A stretch of DNA of 64,000 nucleotides from contig JAIUMV010000005.1 of the NCBI GenBank assembly GCA_022565395.1, forward strand, positions 1 through 64,000. Direction: 5' to 3'. The notes below the pieces were generated by a model. It was not told where the DNA came from. It made no database searches and saw nothing but the letters and a program-made list of their open reading frames with translations. The position numbers and the translations under genes were made by a program. The DNA comes from Marinobacter sp. Its GTDB lineage: Bacteria > Pseudomonadota > Gammaproteobacteria > Pseudomonadales > Oleiphilaceae. Of the stretch, positions 17,432-24,978 are shown piece after piece (the first letter of the stretch is position 1; the number at the start of each line of letters is the position of its first letter).

Positions 17432-17482
17432 CCTGGGTCAGCGAATCCGACATTTTCGGGACCTTGTACTCGCTGACCCGGG
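17432..17482. repeat. 13-bp imperfect inverted repeat with 25-base loop
   Basis: CCTGGGTCAGCGA (17432-17444) pairs with TCGCTGACCCGGG (17470-17482), with 12 of 13 positions complementary plus one G-T. It lies in the 189-bp gap after the acyltransferase. No T-run follows, so it is either an unusual terminator, an RNA hairpin or a short repeat element. Confidence 0.5.
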
Positions 17483-17602
17483 CACTTGTTGAAAATGCCC
17501 CTATCACCCTTTATGGGTGTCGTTCTGGTTGCTTTTTTAGCCGTTTTACCAGAGTCTTTGAGCCTTTGTTACCACCCTGTGTGAATGTCTGGAGAGCTGC
17601 CC

Positions 17603-18007
17603 ATGCTGATACCCATAACGGCGGTTTACGCCAGCCTGACAGCGCTGTTGTTTCTGTTTCTGGCATGGCGAGTCACCGTCTACCGTCGCCGTTTCAAGGT
17701 TGGCGTGGGTGACGGTGGACAGCGGGATCTGGAGGTGGCCATCAGGGCCCATGGCAATCTGGTGGAATATGCACCGATAACCCTCATCCTGATGGCCATC
17801 GGTGAAATGAACGGGGTAAGTCCGTTAGCGGTCTATGGTGTGGGCTTGTTATTCCTGTCGAGCCGCCTGTTGCACGCCTGGGGCTTCATTAAATCCCGCG
17901 GCGGTTATTCCCGCGCCCGGGTTGCCGGCATTTTGTTGGGCTGGCTGGCGCTGGTCGTCATGGTGGTGTTCATTCTTGATAACGTTAACCGGGTTTCACT
18001 CTGGTAG
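17603..18007 (+). CDS. MAPEG family membrane protein
   Basis: A 134-residue integral membrane protein with four predicted helices, typical of the membrane-associated eicosanoid and glutathione metabolism family. Key family features are visible: a first helix ending in a basic stretch (WRVTVYRRRFKVG), then AIRAHGNLVEYAP with the conserved Asn and Glu, then SRLLHAWGFIKSRGGYSRAR. Bacterial members may have glutathione-dependent transferase or peroxidase activity, but the substrate is unknown here. I chose the ATG at 17603 because GGAGAG lies 6 bases upstream. Confidence 0.88.
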   Translation: MLIPITAVYASLTALLFLFLAWRVTVYRRRFKVGVGDGGQRDLEVAIRAHGNLVEYAPITLILMAIGEMNGVSPLAVYGVGLLFLSSRLLHAWGFIKSRGGYSRARVAGILLGWLALVVMVVFILDNVNRVSLW

Positions 18008-18096
18008 TCGCCTTGTGCCTGGTTTGCCGCCAGTTGTTGTTCAATCATGGCGGCCCGGGCAATCAGTTCGGGGTTGTCGAGGACGAGTACGGTCAT
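17905..18096 (-). CDS. possible small protein overlapping the MAPEG gene antisense
   Basis: A 63-residue frame with a well-spaced GGAGATAGCT ribosome site before the ATG at 18096. Residues 1-37 (MTVLVLDNPELIARAAMIEQ onward) look helical and protein-like. The last 25 or so residues are read antisense to the MAPEG 3' end and are low complexity, which argues against the full frame. No family recognised. Reported because of the convincing ribosome site; it could be spurious. Confidence 0.3.
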   Translation of the reverse strand: MTVLVLDNPELIARAAMIEQQLAANQAQGDYQSETRLTLSRMNTTMTTSASQPNKMPATRARE

Positions 18097-18234
18097 AGCT
18101 ATCTCCAGGGGTGCCGGCGGCACCTGAGTCACATTTGTTGAATGTCATGGCTATTACAACGCGCGAAGTTGACGATCCTGTGATACAAAAGCGCTTTCCC
18201 ATGGATGAATTATGCGGAATTCGGGCACGACGCC

Positions 18235-19686
18235 ATGCTGATCATACCTGTTGAGAACCAAATTAACTGGCGTCGTCCGCCCTGGATGACCTTTCTGCTG
18301 ATGCTGTCCTGCTTTCTGGTCTTTACGTTTTACCAGAGTGGCGACGAGCAGTTGATGGACGACGCGCTCGACCACTACCTGGCAGCAGACCTGGACAAGG
18401 TGGAAGCCCCGCTATACGAGATCTACCTGCAGCGGCGCATTAATCTGGAGGGGGAAACCCGCCGGATTCACGAACTGAATCTGCTGGCAGAATGGCAGGC
18501 CGCAGAGCAGCGTGGCTGGGTGGCCAGCATGATGCTGGCGGACCGGGGTTTCTACGCCTATCTGCAGGAAAACCGCAACATCCTCTGGTTCGCCGAAGAG
18601 CGTGATGCCTGGCTGCAAGCCCGTGAACCCATCCAGCATGATTACATTGATCAGCTCAGTTTCAACAAGCTGGGGCTGACCCCTGCCCACTTATCCCTGT
18701 CCAGTCTGTTCAGCTACCAGTTCCTGCATGGTGGCTGGGGCCACCTGATCGGCAACCTGCTGTTCCTGTTCCTGCTGGGCTTTACCGTTGAGAAAGCCCT
18801 GGGCCCCGGGCGCTATCTGGCCGCCTATCTGGCCTGTGGCGCGCTGTCAGGGGTGATCTACACCCTGTTTACGCTGGGCAGTCAGATACCGCTGGTGGGG
18901 GCCTCTGGCTCCATTTCTGGTTTGATGGGCATGTATGTGGCCATCTACGGGTTGCAGAAAATTCGCTTCTTTTATTTCGCCTGGGTGTATTTCGACTACT
19001 TCCGGGCACCGGCTCTGGCGCTGCTGCCGGTCTGGATCGGTAAGGAAATCTTTGATCACTGGTTTGCTGGCCACACCGGTGTTGCCTATCTGGCTCATGC
19101 CGGCGGGCTGGCGGCGGGGGCGGGCTTGATTCTGCTACTGGGCAAGGGCTGGTTCCAGATTAAAGAGACCTTCTTTGAGCCGGATGAAACGCAGCAGGAT
19201 GACCGCTTTACGCAAAGCTACGCTCTTGCTCTGGACAGTGTCGGTCGCATGGAGTTTGATCAGGCCAGTCGCCAGTTTGAGGCGCTGTGGGAGCGCTACC
19301 CCGACCGCTTTATCCTGCTGGAACACCTCTACCGTCTGGCCAAACTGCGGCCCGGGTTGCCGGAGTATCAACAGCGTACCCGGCAGCTGATGGCCCAGTG
19401 TCTCAAGCGCAAGCAGTTTGACCTGCTGACCAGAGTCTGGACGGAGTACCAGACCCTGGCAGGTGCCGACCATCCATTGCCGGCCCAGGAGCACAGCCGG
19501 ATACTGTTTATCAGCATCCAGCAGGGCAATCTCAAGGTTGCCGAGAAGGCCTTCGAGCGGCTCCGGGCCAGTGATGACCGGGTGTTGGTTGAAGAGGCCT
19601 GCCGGGTCATGATCAGCGAGCTGGAAAAGCACCAGATGTCACCCAAGGCCAACCAGTACAAACAGATACTGGCCAACCTGTCCTGA
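18235..19686 (+). CDS. rhomboid-family intramembrane serine protease with helical C-terminal extension
   Basis: A 483-residue membrane protein. Residues about 10-30 form the first helix, then a long loop of about 120 residues precedes the rhomboid core. The core has SLFSYQFLHGGWGHLIGN, the catalytic Ser224 in GASGSISGLMG and His288 in HAGGLAAG, all normal for an active protease. Residues about 310-483 are soluble and helical, with TPR-like character (FDQASRQFEALWERYPDRFI). The ATG at 18235 is preferred because MLIIPVENQINWRRPPW is a typical rhomboid start; a start at 18205 is possible. The long loop and tail set it apart from minimal GlpG. The next gene, convergent, also ends in TPR-like repeats. 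Confidence 0.9.
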   Translation: MLIIPVENQINWRRPPWMTFLLMLSCFLVFTFYQSGDEQLMDDALDHYLAADLDKVEAPLYEIYLQRRINLEGETRRIHELNLLAEWQAAEQRGWVASMMLADRGFYAYLQENRNILWFAEERDAWLQAREPIQHDYIDQLSFNKLGLTPAHLSLSSLFSYQFLHGGWGHLIGNLLFLFLLGFTVEKALGPGRYLAAYLACGALSGVIYTLFTLGSQIPLVGASGSISGLMGMYVAIYGLQKIRFFYFAWVYFDYFRAPALALLPVWIGKEIFDHWFAGHTGVAYLAHAGGLAAGAGLILLLGKGWFQIKETFFEPDETQQDDRFTQSYALALDSVGRMEFDQASRQFEALWERYPDRFILLEHLYRLAKLRPGLPEYQQRTRQLMAQCLKRKQFDLLTRVWTEYQTLAGADHPLPAQEHSRILFISIQQGNLKVAEKAFERLRASDDRVLVEEACRVMISELEKHQMSPKANQYKQILANLS

Positions 19687-19707
19687 GCTTGCTCCCTCCT
19701 GATCCCG

Positions 19708-21216
19708 TCAGGAGGGGTTGCCAGTGGCGAGCCGGGTTTCACCACGGTCAACCGCCTCAAAGCGGGCTTTCGGACCCTTGAGGGGTTGTTGATTGCGGGC
19801 CTGTTCCAGCCAGATGTCGATGTCCTTGTGCAGTGGATGTTGCTGACACCGGCGCTGGACAAAGGTCAGAAAGGACACCGCCTTATCCCACTGGGCAAAG
19901 CCGTTGGCCAGCACCTGGGCCACCAGTAGATAACCCGGCGCTAACTGGTCGCTGTCCGGGAAGCGCTTGTGGAAATCCTGCAGCAGCTTGAGGGCGCTTT
20001 TGAACTCCCCGGCCTGATACAGCACCTCCGCGCAGCGCACGGTCAGGGTCGGATCATCCAGGCGGAACAGAGGCTCTTCCCGATAAATGACGGTCAGCAG
20101 TGTCTGCAGGCCGCGGGCATCCCGCTCCTGGCTCAGCATGGCCAGCAGTCGGGGGTGGTGGCGGTAGAGCTCCAGGCTGTCGTCCATGGCCGTCAGCAGG
20201 CGGTACATTTGCTGCAGGCGCGCCGGGTTATGGGGGTCTTTACGCAGCGCCTCTTTGAGGATGCTGAACACCCGGCTGTACTCGCCGTTTTTCAGGTAGA
20301 TATCGATATCCGCGTCGATGCGTTTGCTGCGGTCCCGCGGGCTGTGGTGATCTTCTGCGGCGTCATCGCTGCTGTCTTCGTCATAACCCAGTTCCTGGCG
20401 GTACTGGTAGATCAGGTAACCGAGCATATGAAACACAATCAACATAAAGGCACTGTTCAGAAAGCCCGCCACCGGTTGTGAGATCAGCGGGTCAAAATGG
20501 CGCAGGGTGAAATCCTGTACTACGCCAGAGGCCAGAGACAGCAGAATAAGGTAGGCATACATGACAAAGTAAGGCCAGCCGATACGGGACATCAGGGCGG
20601 CCAGTTTGAGGGGGTTAATGGCGGCGGTGATGGAGCGCTCCATGGCCAGCAGAATCACGCTGGCAGGCAGGGCCAGAACCAGAAAGGCCGCGGTCAGCAA
20701 CACCAGAAACAGGCCACCGAGCATACCCGCCGTCGTCAGAATCACTGCCATCATGATAAAGACGGCCAGCTGCATAAACACAATGCCGAAGCCGTCGCCG
20801 GTAAAGGCAGTGGCCAGGGTGGGAGGTTCCAGTTTGCCCCTGGCGGTGTGATTGATCACCGCATAGGTGTACTTGAACAGGGCCAGAATCAGCACCACCG
20901 TCACGATCAGGCCAAGCAGGTTGGGCTGCAGCAACAGTGGCACCAGGGTGCAGATGGCAACAACCAACAGGGGGTCCCGCTTCAGCGGGTAACGAAAAAA
21001 CGCCGGTACCCGTTGCCAGAAGGGCGTTACCTCGGCGTTGGCTGCCAGGTAACGCAGGCTGCTGCCACAGAGGGGACAGTTGCCGCGACGTTTGCGGCTG
21101 TCAGCATCTGGCATGCAGCGGGGGCACAAATCGACCTGGCAGGCATCGCAATGCCATTTTGCCGTATCGCCGGGGTGGTAGTGACAATCGTGTTTCACGG
21201 TGGGATCCGTAGCCAT
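19708..21216 (-). CDS. membrane protein with N-terminal zinc ribbons and C-terminal TPR-like region
   Basis: A 502-residue protein of unknown function. Residues 10-52 carry ordered Cys/His pairs (HYHPGDTAKWHCDAC, CPRCMPDAD, CPLCGSSL), suggesting a B-box-like zinc module. Residues about 75-280 hold five or six hydrophobic helices. From about residue 305 the chain is soluble and helical, with repeats such as EYSRVFSILKEALRKDPHN and GEFKSALKLLQDFHKRFPDS that resemble TPRs. It is convergent with the rhomboid gene, with 21 bases between stops. The topology puts the zinc module and the TPR region on the same, presumably cytoplasmic, face. The function is not known to me. Confidence 0.75.
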   Translation of the reverse strand: MATDPTVKHDCHYHPGDTAKWHCDACQVDLCPRCMPDADSRKRRGNCPLCGSSLRYLAANAEVTPFWQRVPAFFRYPLKRDPLLVVAICTLVPLLLQPNLLGLIVTVVLILALFKYTYAVINHTARGKLEPPTLATAFTGDGFGIVFMQLAVFIMMAVILTTAGMLGGLFLVLLTAAFLVLALPASVILLAMERSITAAINPLKLAALMSRIGWPYFVMYAYLILLSLASGVVQDFTLRHFDPLISQPVAGFLNSAFMLIVFHMLGYLIYQYRQELGYDEDSSDDAAEDHHSPRDRSKRIDADIDIYLKNGEYSRVFSILKEALRKDPHNPARLQQMYRLLTAMDDSLELYRHHPRLLAMLSQERDARGLQTLLTVIYREEPLFRLDDPTLTVRCAEVLYQAGEFKSALKLLQDFHKRFPDSDQLAPGYLLVAQVLANGFAQWDKAVSFLTFVQRRCQQHPLHKDIDIWLEQARNQQPLKGPKARFEAVDRGETRLATGNPS

Positions 21217-21386
21217 CCAGTGGTTTTTTCATAATCGCAGATGGGCCTATTGCCCTCCAGCGATTTTTACCAACGTGATTCACACTCCTGGAAGCGTATG
21301 CTGCCTCGTTCGAGTGCACCTTAAAAAGTTCGCCTCGTTGTTTATTTTCTCCATGTCAGGAATCCCTGCAGTGAAATTTCGTTCCT

Positions 21387-21403
21387 CTGAGCTTGTCGAA
21401 GGG
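21387..21403. repeat. dispersed repeat motif CTGAGCTTGTCGAAGGG
   Basis: This 17-base sequence is a widely scattered extragenic motif in many bacteria (reverse form CCCTTCGACAAGCTCAG). It sits in the gap between the chemoreceptor stop and the zinc-ribbon protein start, next to two further repeats. Confidence 0.5.
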
Positions 21404-21424
21404 CGCGGACACCTGCTCGTCGCC

Positions 21425-21518
21425 GGCTCTGGCTCCTGCTTCGCCCTAGCGCGTACATCCATGTACGCGGCGGCTCTGGCTCCCTGCTTCGCCCTAACGC
21501 GTACATCCATGTACGCGG
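21425..21518. repeat. two tandem REP-like units with GCGTACAT-CC-ATGTACGC palindromes
   Basis: Two near-identical units (21425-21470 and 21472-21518) each end in the palindrome GCGTACATCCATGTACGC (21451-21468 and 21499-21516) and share the preceding GGCTCTGGCTCCTGCTTCGC sequence; the second copy has one extra C and one A-for-G change. They fill most of the 315-bp gap 21217-21531, which has no convincing gene. This looks like an extragenic palindromic repeat pair. Confidence 0.7.
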
Positions 21519-21531
21519 CATGGGGGTGGGG

Positions 21532-23199
21532 TTACAGGCGGAACTGGCTGGTGATTTGTTTAAGTTTTTCCGCCAACTGCACCAGATTTTGTGCAGTCAG
21601 GTTGTTTTCCTGGGCACCCTGAGCGGTTTCGTTGGCAACTTCGTTAATTCTCGAAATACTGCGGTTCATTTCTTCCGTAACGGAAGACTGCTCCTCAGCG
21701 GCACTGGCGATCTGGACGGTCATATTGTTGATGGTGGTCATGGCGTCGGCAATGGCCTGCAAGGCCTTGTTCGCCTCATTAGCCTGGTCAACAGCAAGAG
21801 TGGTCCGTTGCTGGCCCGCCTGCATGGCCTGGGCCGCACTCAATGCTCTTTCCTGCAGCCGGCCAATCAGCTCCTGAATATCCTGCGTCGACTGTTGGGT
21901 GCGCTTGGCCAGGGAGCGAACTTCATCAGCGACTACCGCAAAACCGCGACCCTGGTCGCCAGCGCGAGCTGCCTCTATGGCGGCATTCAAGGCCAACAGG
22001 TTGGTCTGGTCGGCTATTTCACGGATAACGTCAAGAATAGAACCGATAGACTGGCTATCCTTCTCCAGTTGCAGGATAACCGTGCAGACCTCGCCGGTTT
22101 CATGGGCCACTTCACTGATGACTGATCGGGTCGCAGCCACGACATGGGCACCCTTACGGGTTTGCTCTTCTGCATTATCGGTGGCCTGCGCAGTTTGAGT
22201 GGCGTTGCCGGCCACTTCTTGCACGGTAGCGCTCATTTCGTTCATGGCTGTTGCGACCTGCTCGGTCTCCTGCAGCTGTTCCAGGATTGCTTCGCTACTA
22301 CGTTGGGTAACGGCCTGTGCCTGCAGTGCGCCACTGGCCAGTTGCTCCGCAGCACTGATGATTTGTGTCAGCAGTTCTTTGAACCGCCCGGCCATATTAT
22401 TGAAGGCCTGACCAATCTGACTGAACTCATCGCTCCCCTCAGCCTTCATCTGGACTGTAAGGTCGCCATGTGCAAGACGCTCAGTCATTTTACGTGTTCT
22501 TGCAACGCCAACAGCTATGGTGCGTATAGTGACAAAAGCCAGCACTAGAATCAGAGTGAGGCCACCTAACATCAGAGCCGTTAATAGCAGTCTGTCTGAT
22601 TGGGCTCTCTGCCGTTGTTGTTGGTAATAGCTTGCTGCTTGTTCCAGGTTGAGTTTCAGATAGGCGGCTGCAGGGTCTTTTACCAGCACAAATTGACGTG
22701 TACTGAGCTGGTTGGTAACCAGCATGTACACGGGAGCGAAGTTATTGTTTCTAAGCTCTCGTAGGGCGGGATTAACACCACGGGAAATGTAGCTATCCAG
22801 TTGCTGCAAAAACTGGGTCGCCAGTTGTGCTTCTTCGCCGTTACGCTGACGTTCCAAAAGTTGCCCGCGAAGCCGATTAATATCCTGTAAATAGTTCTCC
22901 GCGCGATCGAGGTGCAGGCTGGTGGGGTGGTCATGTAAGGCGCTGGCGGGAAGCTGTGTGTCATGCTGCAGCGCCAACAAAATTTCTGTTCTGACCTCGT
23001 GCAGCAGATCCAGCAATTGGTTAACGTCGGCGGCGGGCATCATCTGCTCTTCGTAGACAGCCTGAAGAATACGGTTCGATTGGCTCTGGGCATATAACCC
23101 TTTGATGCCTACAAACAGAATCACCAGGCCAGCCACTGCGATCAGCATGATAAGGCGATTTTTGACAGATATCTTGCTTATAACGGAAGCAAACAGCAT
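21532..23199 (-). CDS. methyl-accepting chemotaxis protein
   Basis: A 555-residue transmembrane chemoreceptor. TM1 is near residues 15-37, a helical periplasmic sensor spans about 38-205, TM2 is near 206-230 and HAMP is near 230-283. The cytoplasmic coiled coil contains the conserved hairpin tip [20 protein letters not shown] followed by [18 protein letters not shown]. The periplasmic part looks like a four-helix-bundle or helical bimodular sensor, ligand unknown. It should signal to CheW/CheA, which are not in this window. It is divergent from the Hpt-REC-REC-PAS gene, so a shared promoter region may couple it to the phosphorelay island. Confidence 0.93.
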   Translation of the reverse strand: MLFASVISKISVKNRLIMLIAVAGLVILFVGIKGLYAQSQSNRILQAVYEEQMMPAADVNQLLDLLHEVRTEILLALQHDTQLPASALHDHPTSLHLDRAENYLQDINRLRGQLLERQRNGEEAQLATQFLQQLDSYISRGVNPALRELRNNNFAPVYMLVTNQLSTRQFVLVKDPAAAYLKLNLEQAASYYQQQRQRAQSDRLLLTALMLGGLTLILVLAFVTIRTIAVGVARTRKMTERLAHGDLTVQMKAEGSDEFSQIGQAFNNMAGRFKELLTQIISAAEQLASGALQAQAVTQRSSEAILEQLQETEQVATAMNEMSATVQEVAGNATQTAQATDNAEEQTRKGAHVVAATRSVISEVAHETGEVCTVILQLEKDSQSIGSILDVIREIADQTNLLALNAAIEAARAGDQGRGFAVVADEVRSLAKRTQQSTQDIQELIGRLQERALSAAQAMQAGQQRTTLAVDQANEANKALQAIADAMTTINNMTVQIASAAEEQSSVTEEMNRSISRINEVANETAQGAQENNLTAQNLVQLAEKLKQITSQFRL

Positions 23200-23273
23200 G
23201 CAAGTACTCTCGCTGGCAATGTGATGGGTATTTTTTGTTATCCCGTAAGTGTAGTCGGCAACGCCATTGATAT

Positions 23274-23289
23274 CTTGAGTTGTCTCAAG
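23274..23289. promoter_or_regulatory. inverted repeat CTTGAG-TTGT-CTCAAG in divergent promoter region
   Basis: A perfect 6-bp inverted repeat in the 220-bp region between the chemoreceptor (minus) and the Hpt-REC-REC protein (plus). It may be an operator or a small RNA hairpin. No known factor is assigned. Confidence 0.3.
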
Positions 23290-23419
23290 CGTATTGACGG
23301 TAAGGGCTGAAGTCGAATGAGGAATGGCCCCAGGCGCGACTTTGCACTAAGTTTCAATAGCGTCCTTCGCAAGGGCGCAGAGTGACGCCGCATCGCCATT
23401 ATAGTTCAGAGATCATCAG

Positions 23420-24973
23420 ATGAAAGGAAACAACGATCAATTGATTGAGCTGCAAAGGCAGTACGTTGCCAGCCTGCCAGGGAAGCTGGCGGAACTCTAC
23501 GCACTTTACGAGGCCGCTGGTTTGAACGACTGGCCTTGCGATGCGCTGAGATCACTGGTGCACCGGTTACATGGTCTCAGTGGTGCTGCCGGCACCTTTG
23601 GATTGCAGGCCTTATCTTCTGTCGCGGCCCGTCTTGAGCGCCAATTGACAGCACTGATGGATTCCGCAACGCCACCTGATCAAGGGCTTTGGCTGCAGTT
23701 GGGCGCAGACATTAAGCGGCTTGCAGGCATGGTGGTGAATGCTGAGACTATGGCCGTCGCTACCATTGGTGCGTCATTGTCACAGAGTGGGGTGCAGAGC
23801 GCGTGCACGGTGGACCTGATTGAAGACAATGAGGATGAAGCGCTGTACCTTGCCGAAGGTCTTCAGCGGGCGGGGTTTGCCGTGCGTGTGTTTGACACAG
23901 GTGAGGCTTATAAGCGAGCCTGGGAGCGCCCGGACTTCGTTCAGCCCACTGCGATTCTGATGGACATGGTGTTGCCTGCCGGTCGGCTTGCAGGCGCCGA
24001 CGTGGTGAAAGCTGTGAAGCCTGTGGGCTCCGGTATTCCTGTCATTTTTATCTCCCAGCGCGATGATATTGATGCGAGATTAGCTGCGTTTGCTGCGGGC
24101 GCTATGCGTTATTTCGCCAAGCCGGTGAATGTTGAGCATCTGATGTCGGTGCTTGACGTTGTCACCGGCCGGCAGCCACCAGACCCCTATCGGGTGTTGT
24201 TGGTGGATGATGAGCCCGAGCTGCTTGCCTTACAGGCTGAAATGCTGCGAATGGCAGGTATGAAGGTGATGACATTGTCTAACCCGTTGGAAACCCTGGA
24301 CGTACTCAAGGTATTTCAGCCGGATGTGCTGGTGCTGGATGTCTATATGCCAGAGGTGTCCGGCCCGGAATTGGCCGCAGTGATTCGTGACAGTGACGAC
24401 AATAACAACCTGCCTATTCTATTCCTTTCTGGCGAGACGGATCTCAATCAACAGTTGTTTGCTTTGAGTCTGGGCGGTGATGACTTTCTGGTGAAACCCT
24501 TGCGGCAGGATCACCTGGTAGCGGCCGTGTCTGCACGGGCTCGGCGGGCCCGGCAGATCAGTCTGGCAACCGATCGCCTGCTCAGAAGAGAGCGGGATTA
24601 TGAAGGGCTTGTGCATGCTCTTGACCAGCATGGGATTTGGCTACTGGCAGATGAGACCGGTGGTGTTGTCCGGCTGAATCGGCGTTTTGAACAGATGACG
24701 GGGCTGGGGCTTCAGCAGGTTTTGGGCCAGCCGTTATTGTCCCTTCCGGCCCTTGAGCTGACGGATAGCGAAAGAACGGTTATTGAAACCGCATTGCGTG
24801 AAACAGGGGTTTGGCATGGATTACTTTATCTGCAACTCGTTTCAGGTGGATCGACTAGACTGATGGCAACGGTCAGTGTGGCCAGTAGCTCACATTCGCT
24901 CGCGCACCTCCGGTACCAGCTTATAGGCACCGTGCTGAGTGGCGGCCGAGAATCAGAACAACGACAAGAGTAG
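23420..24973 (+). CDS. Hpt-REC-REC-PAS phosphorelay protein
   Basis: A 517-residue soluble signalling protein. Residues about 1-110 are an Hpt domain with the phospho-His in HRLHGLSGAAGTFG. REC1 (about 131-250) has IEDNED, LMDM and FAKPV. REC2 (about 256-380) has LVDDEPE, VLDVYMPEVSG, LSGE and LVKPL, so both receivers keep the acidic pocket, Asp and Lys. Residues about 395-505 resemble a PAS domain. There is no catalytic or DNA-binding output. The next kinase gene starts 5 bases after the stop, so this is the first gene of an operon running to about 30885. It probably relays or stores phosphate between the downstream kinases and REC proteins. Confidence 0.88.
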   Translation: MKGNNDQLIELQRQYVASLPGKLAELYALYEAAGLNDWPCDALRSLVHRLHGLSGAAGTFGLQALSSVAARLERQLTALMDSATPPDQGLWLQLGADIKRLAGMVVNAETMAVATIGASLSQSGVQSACTVDLIEDNEDEALYLAEGLQRAGFAVRVFDTGEAYKRAWERPDFVQPTAILMDMVLPAGRLAGADVVKAVKPVGSGIPVIFISQRDDIDARLAAFAAGAMRYFAKPVNVEHLMSVLDVVTGRQPPDPYRVLLVDDEPELLALQAEMLRMAGMKVMTLSNPLETLDVLKVFQPDVLVLDVYMPEVSGPELAAVIRDSDDNNNLPILFLSGETDLNQQLFALSLGGDDFLVKPLRQDHLVAAVSARARRARQISLATDRLLRRERDYEGLVHALDQHGIWLLADETGGVVRLNRRFEQMTGLGLQQVLGQPLLSLPALELTDSERTVIETALRETGVWHGLLYLQLVSGGSTRLMATVSVASSSHSLAHLRYQLIGTVLSGGRESEQRQE

Positions 24974-24978
24974 CTTCG

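Noticed and set aside
20497-21234. Gln/His-rich 245-codon plus-strand frame
   Set aside because: It is antisense to the zinc-ribbon membrane protein and has no family features.
21280-21510. 76-codon minus-strand frame across the repeats
   Set aside because: Its peptide is produced by the palindromic repeats (repeated MDVR-R-AK motif) and has no ribosome site; such frames arise by chance in repeats.
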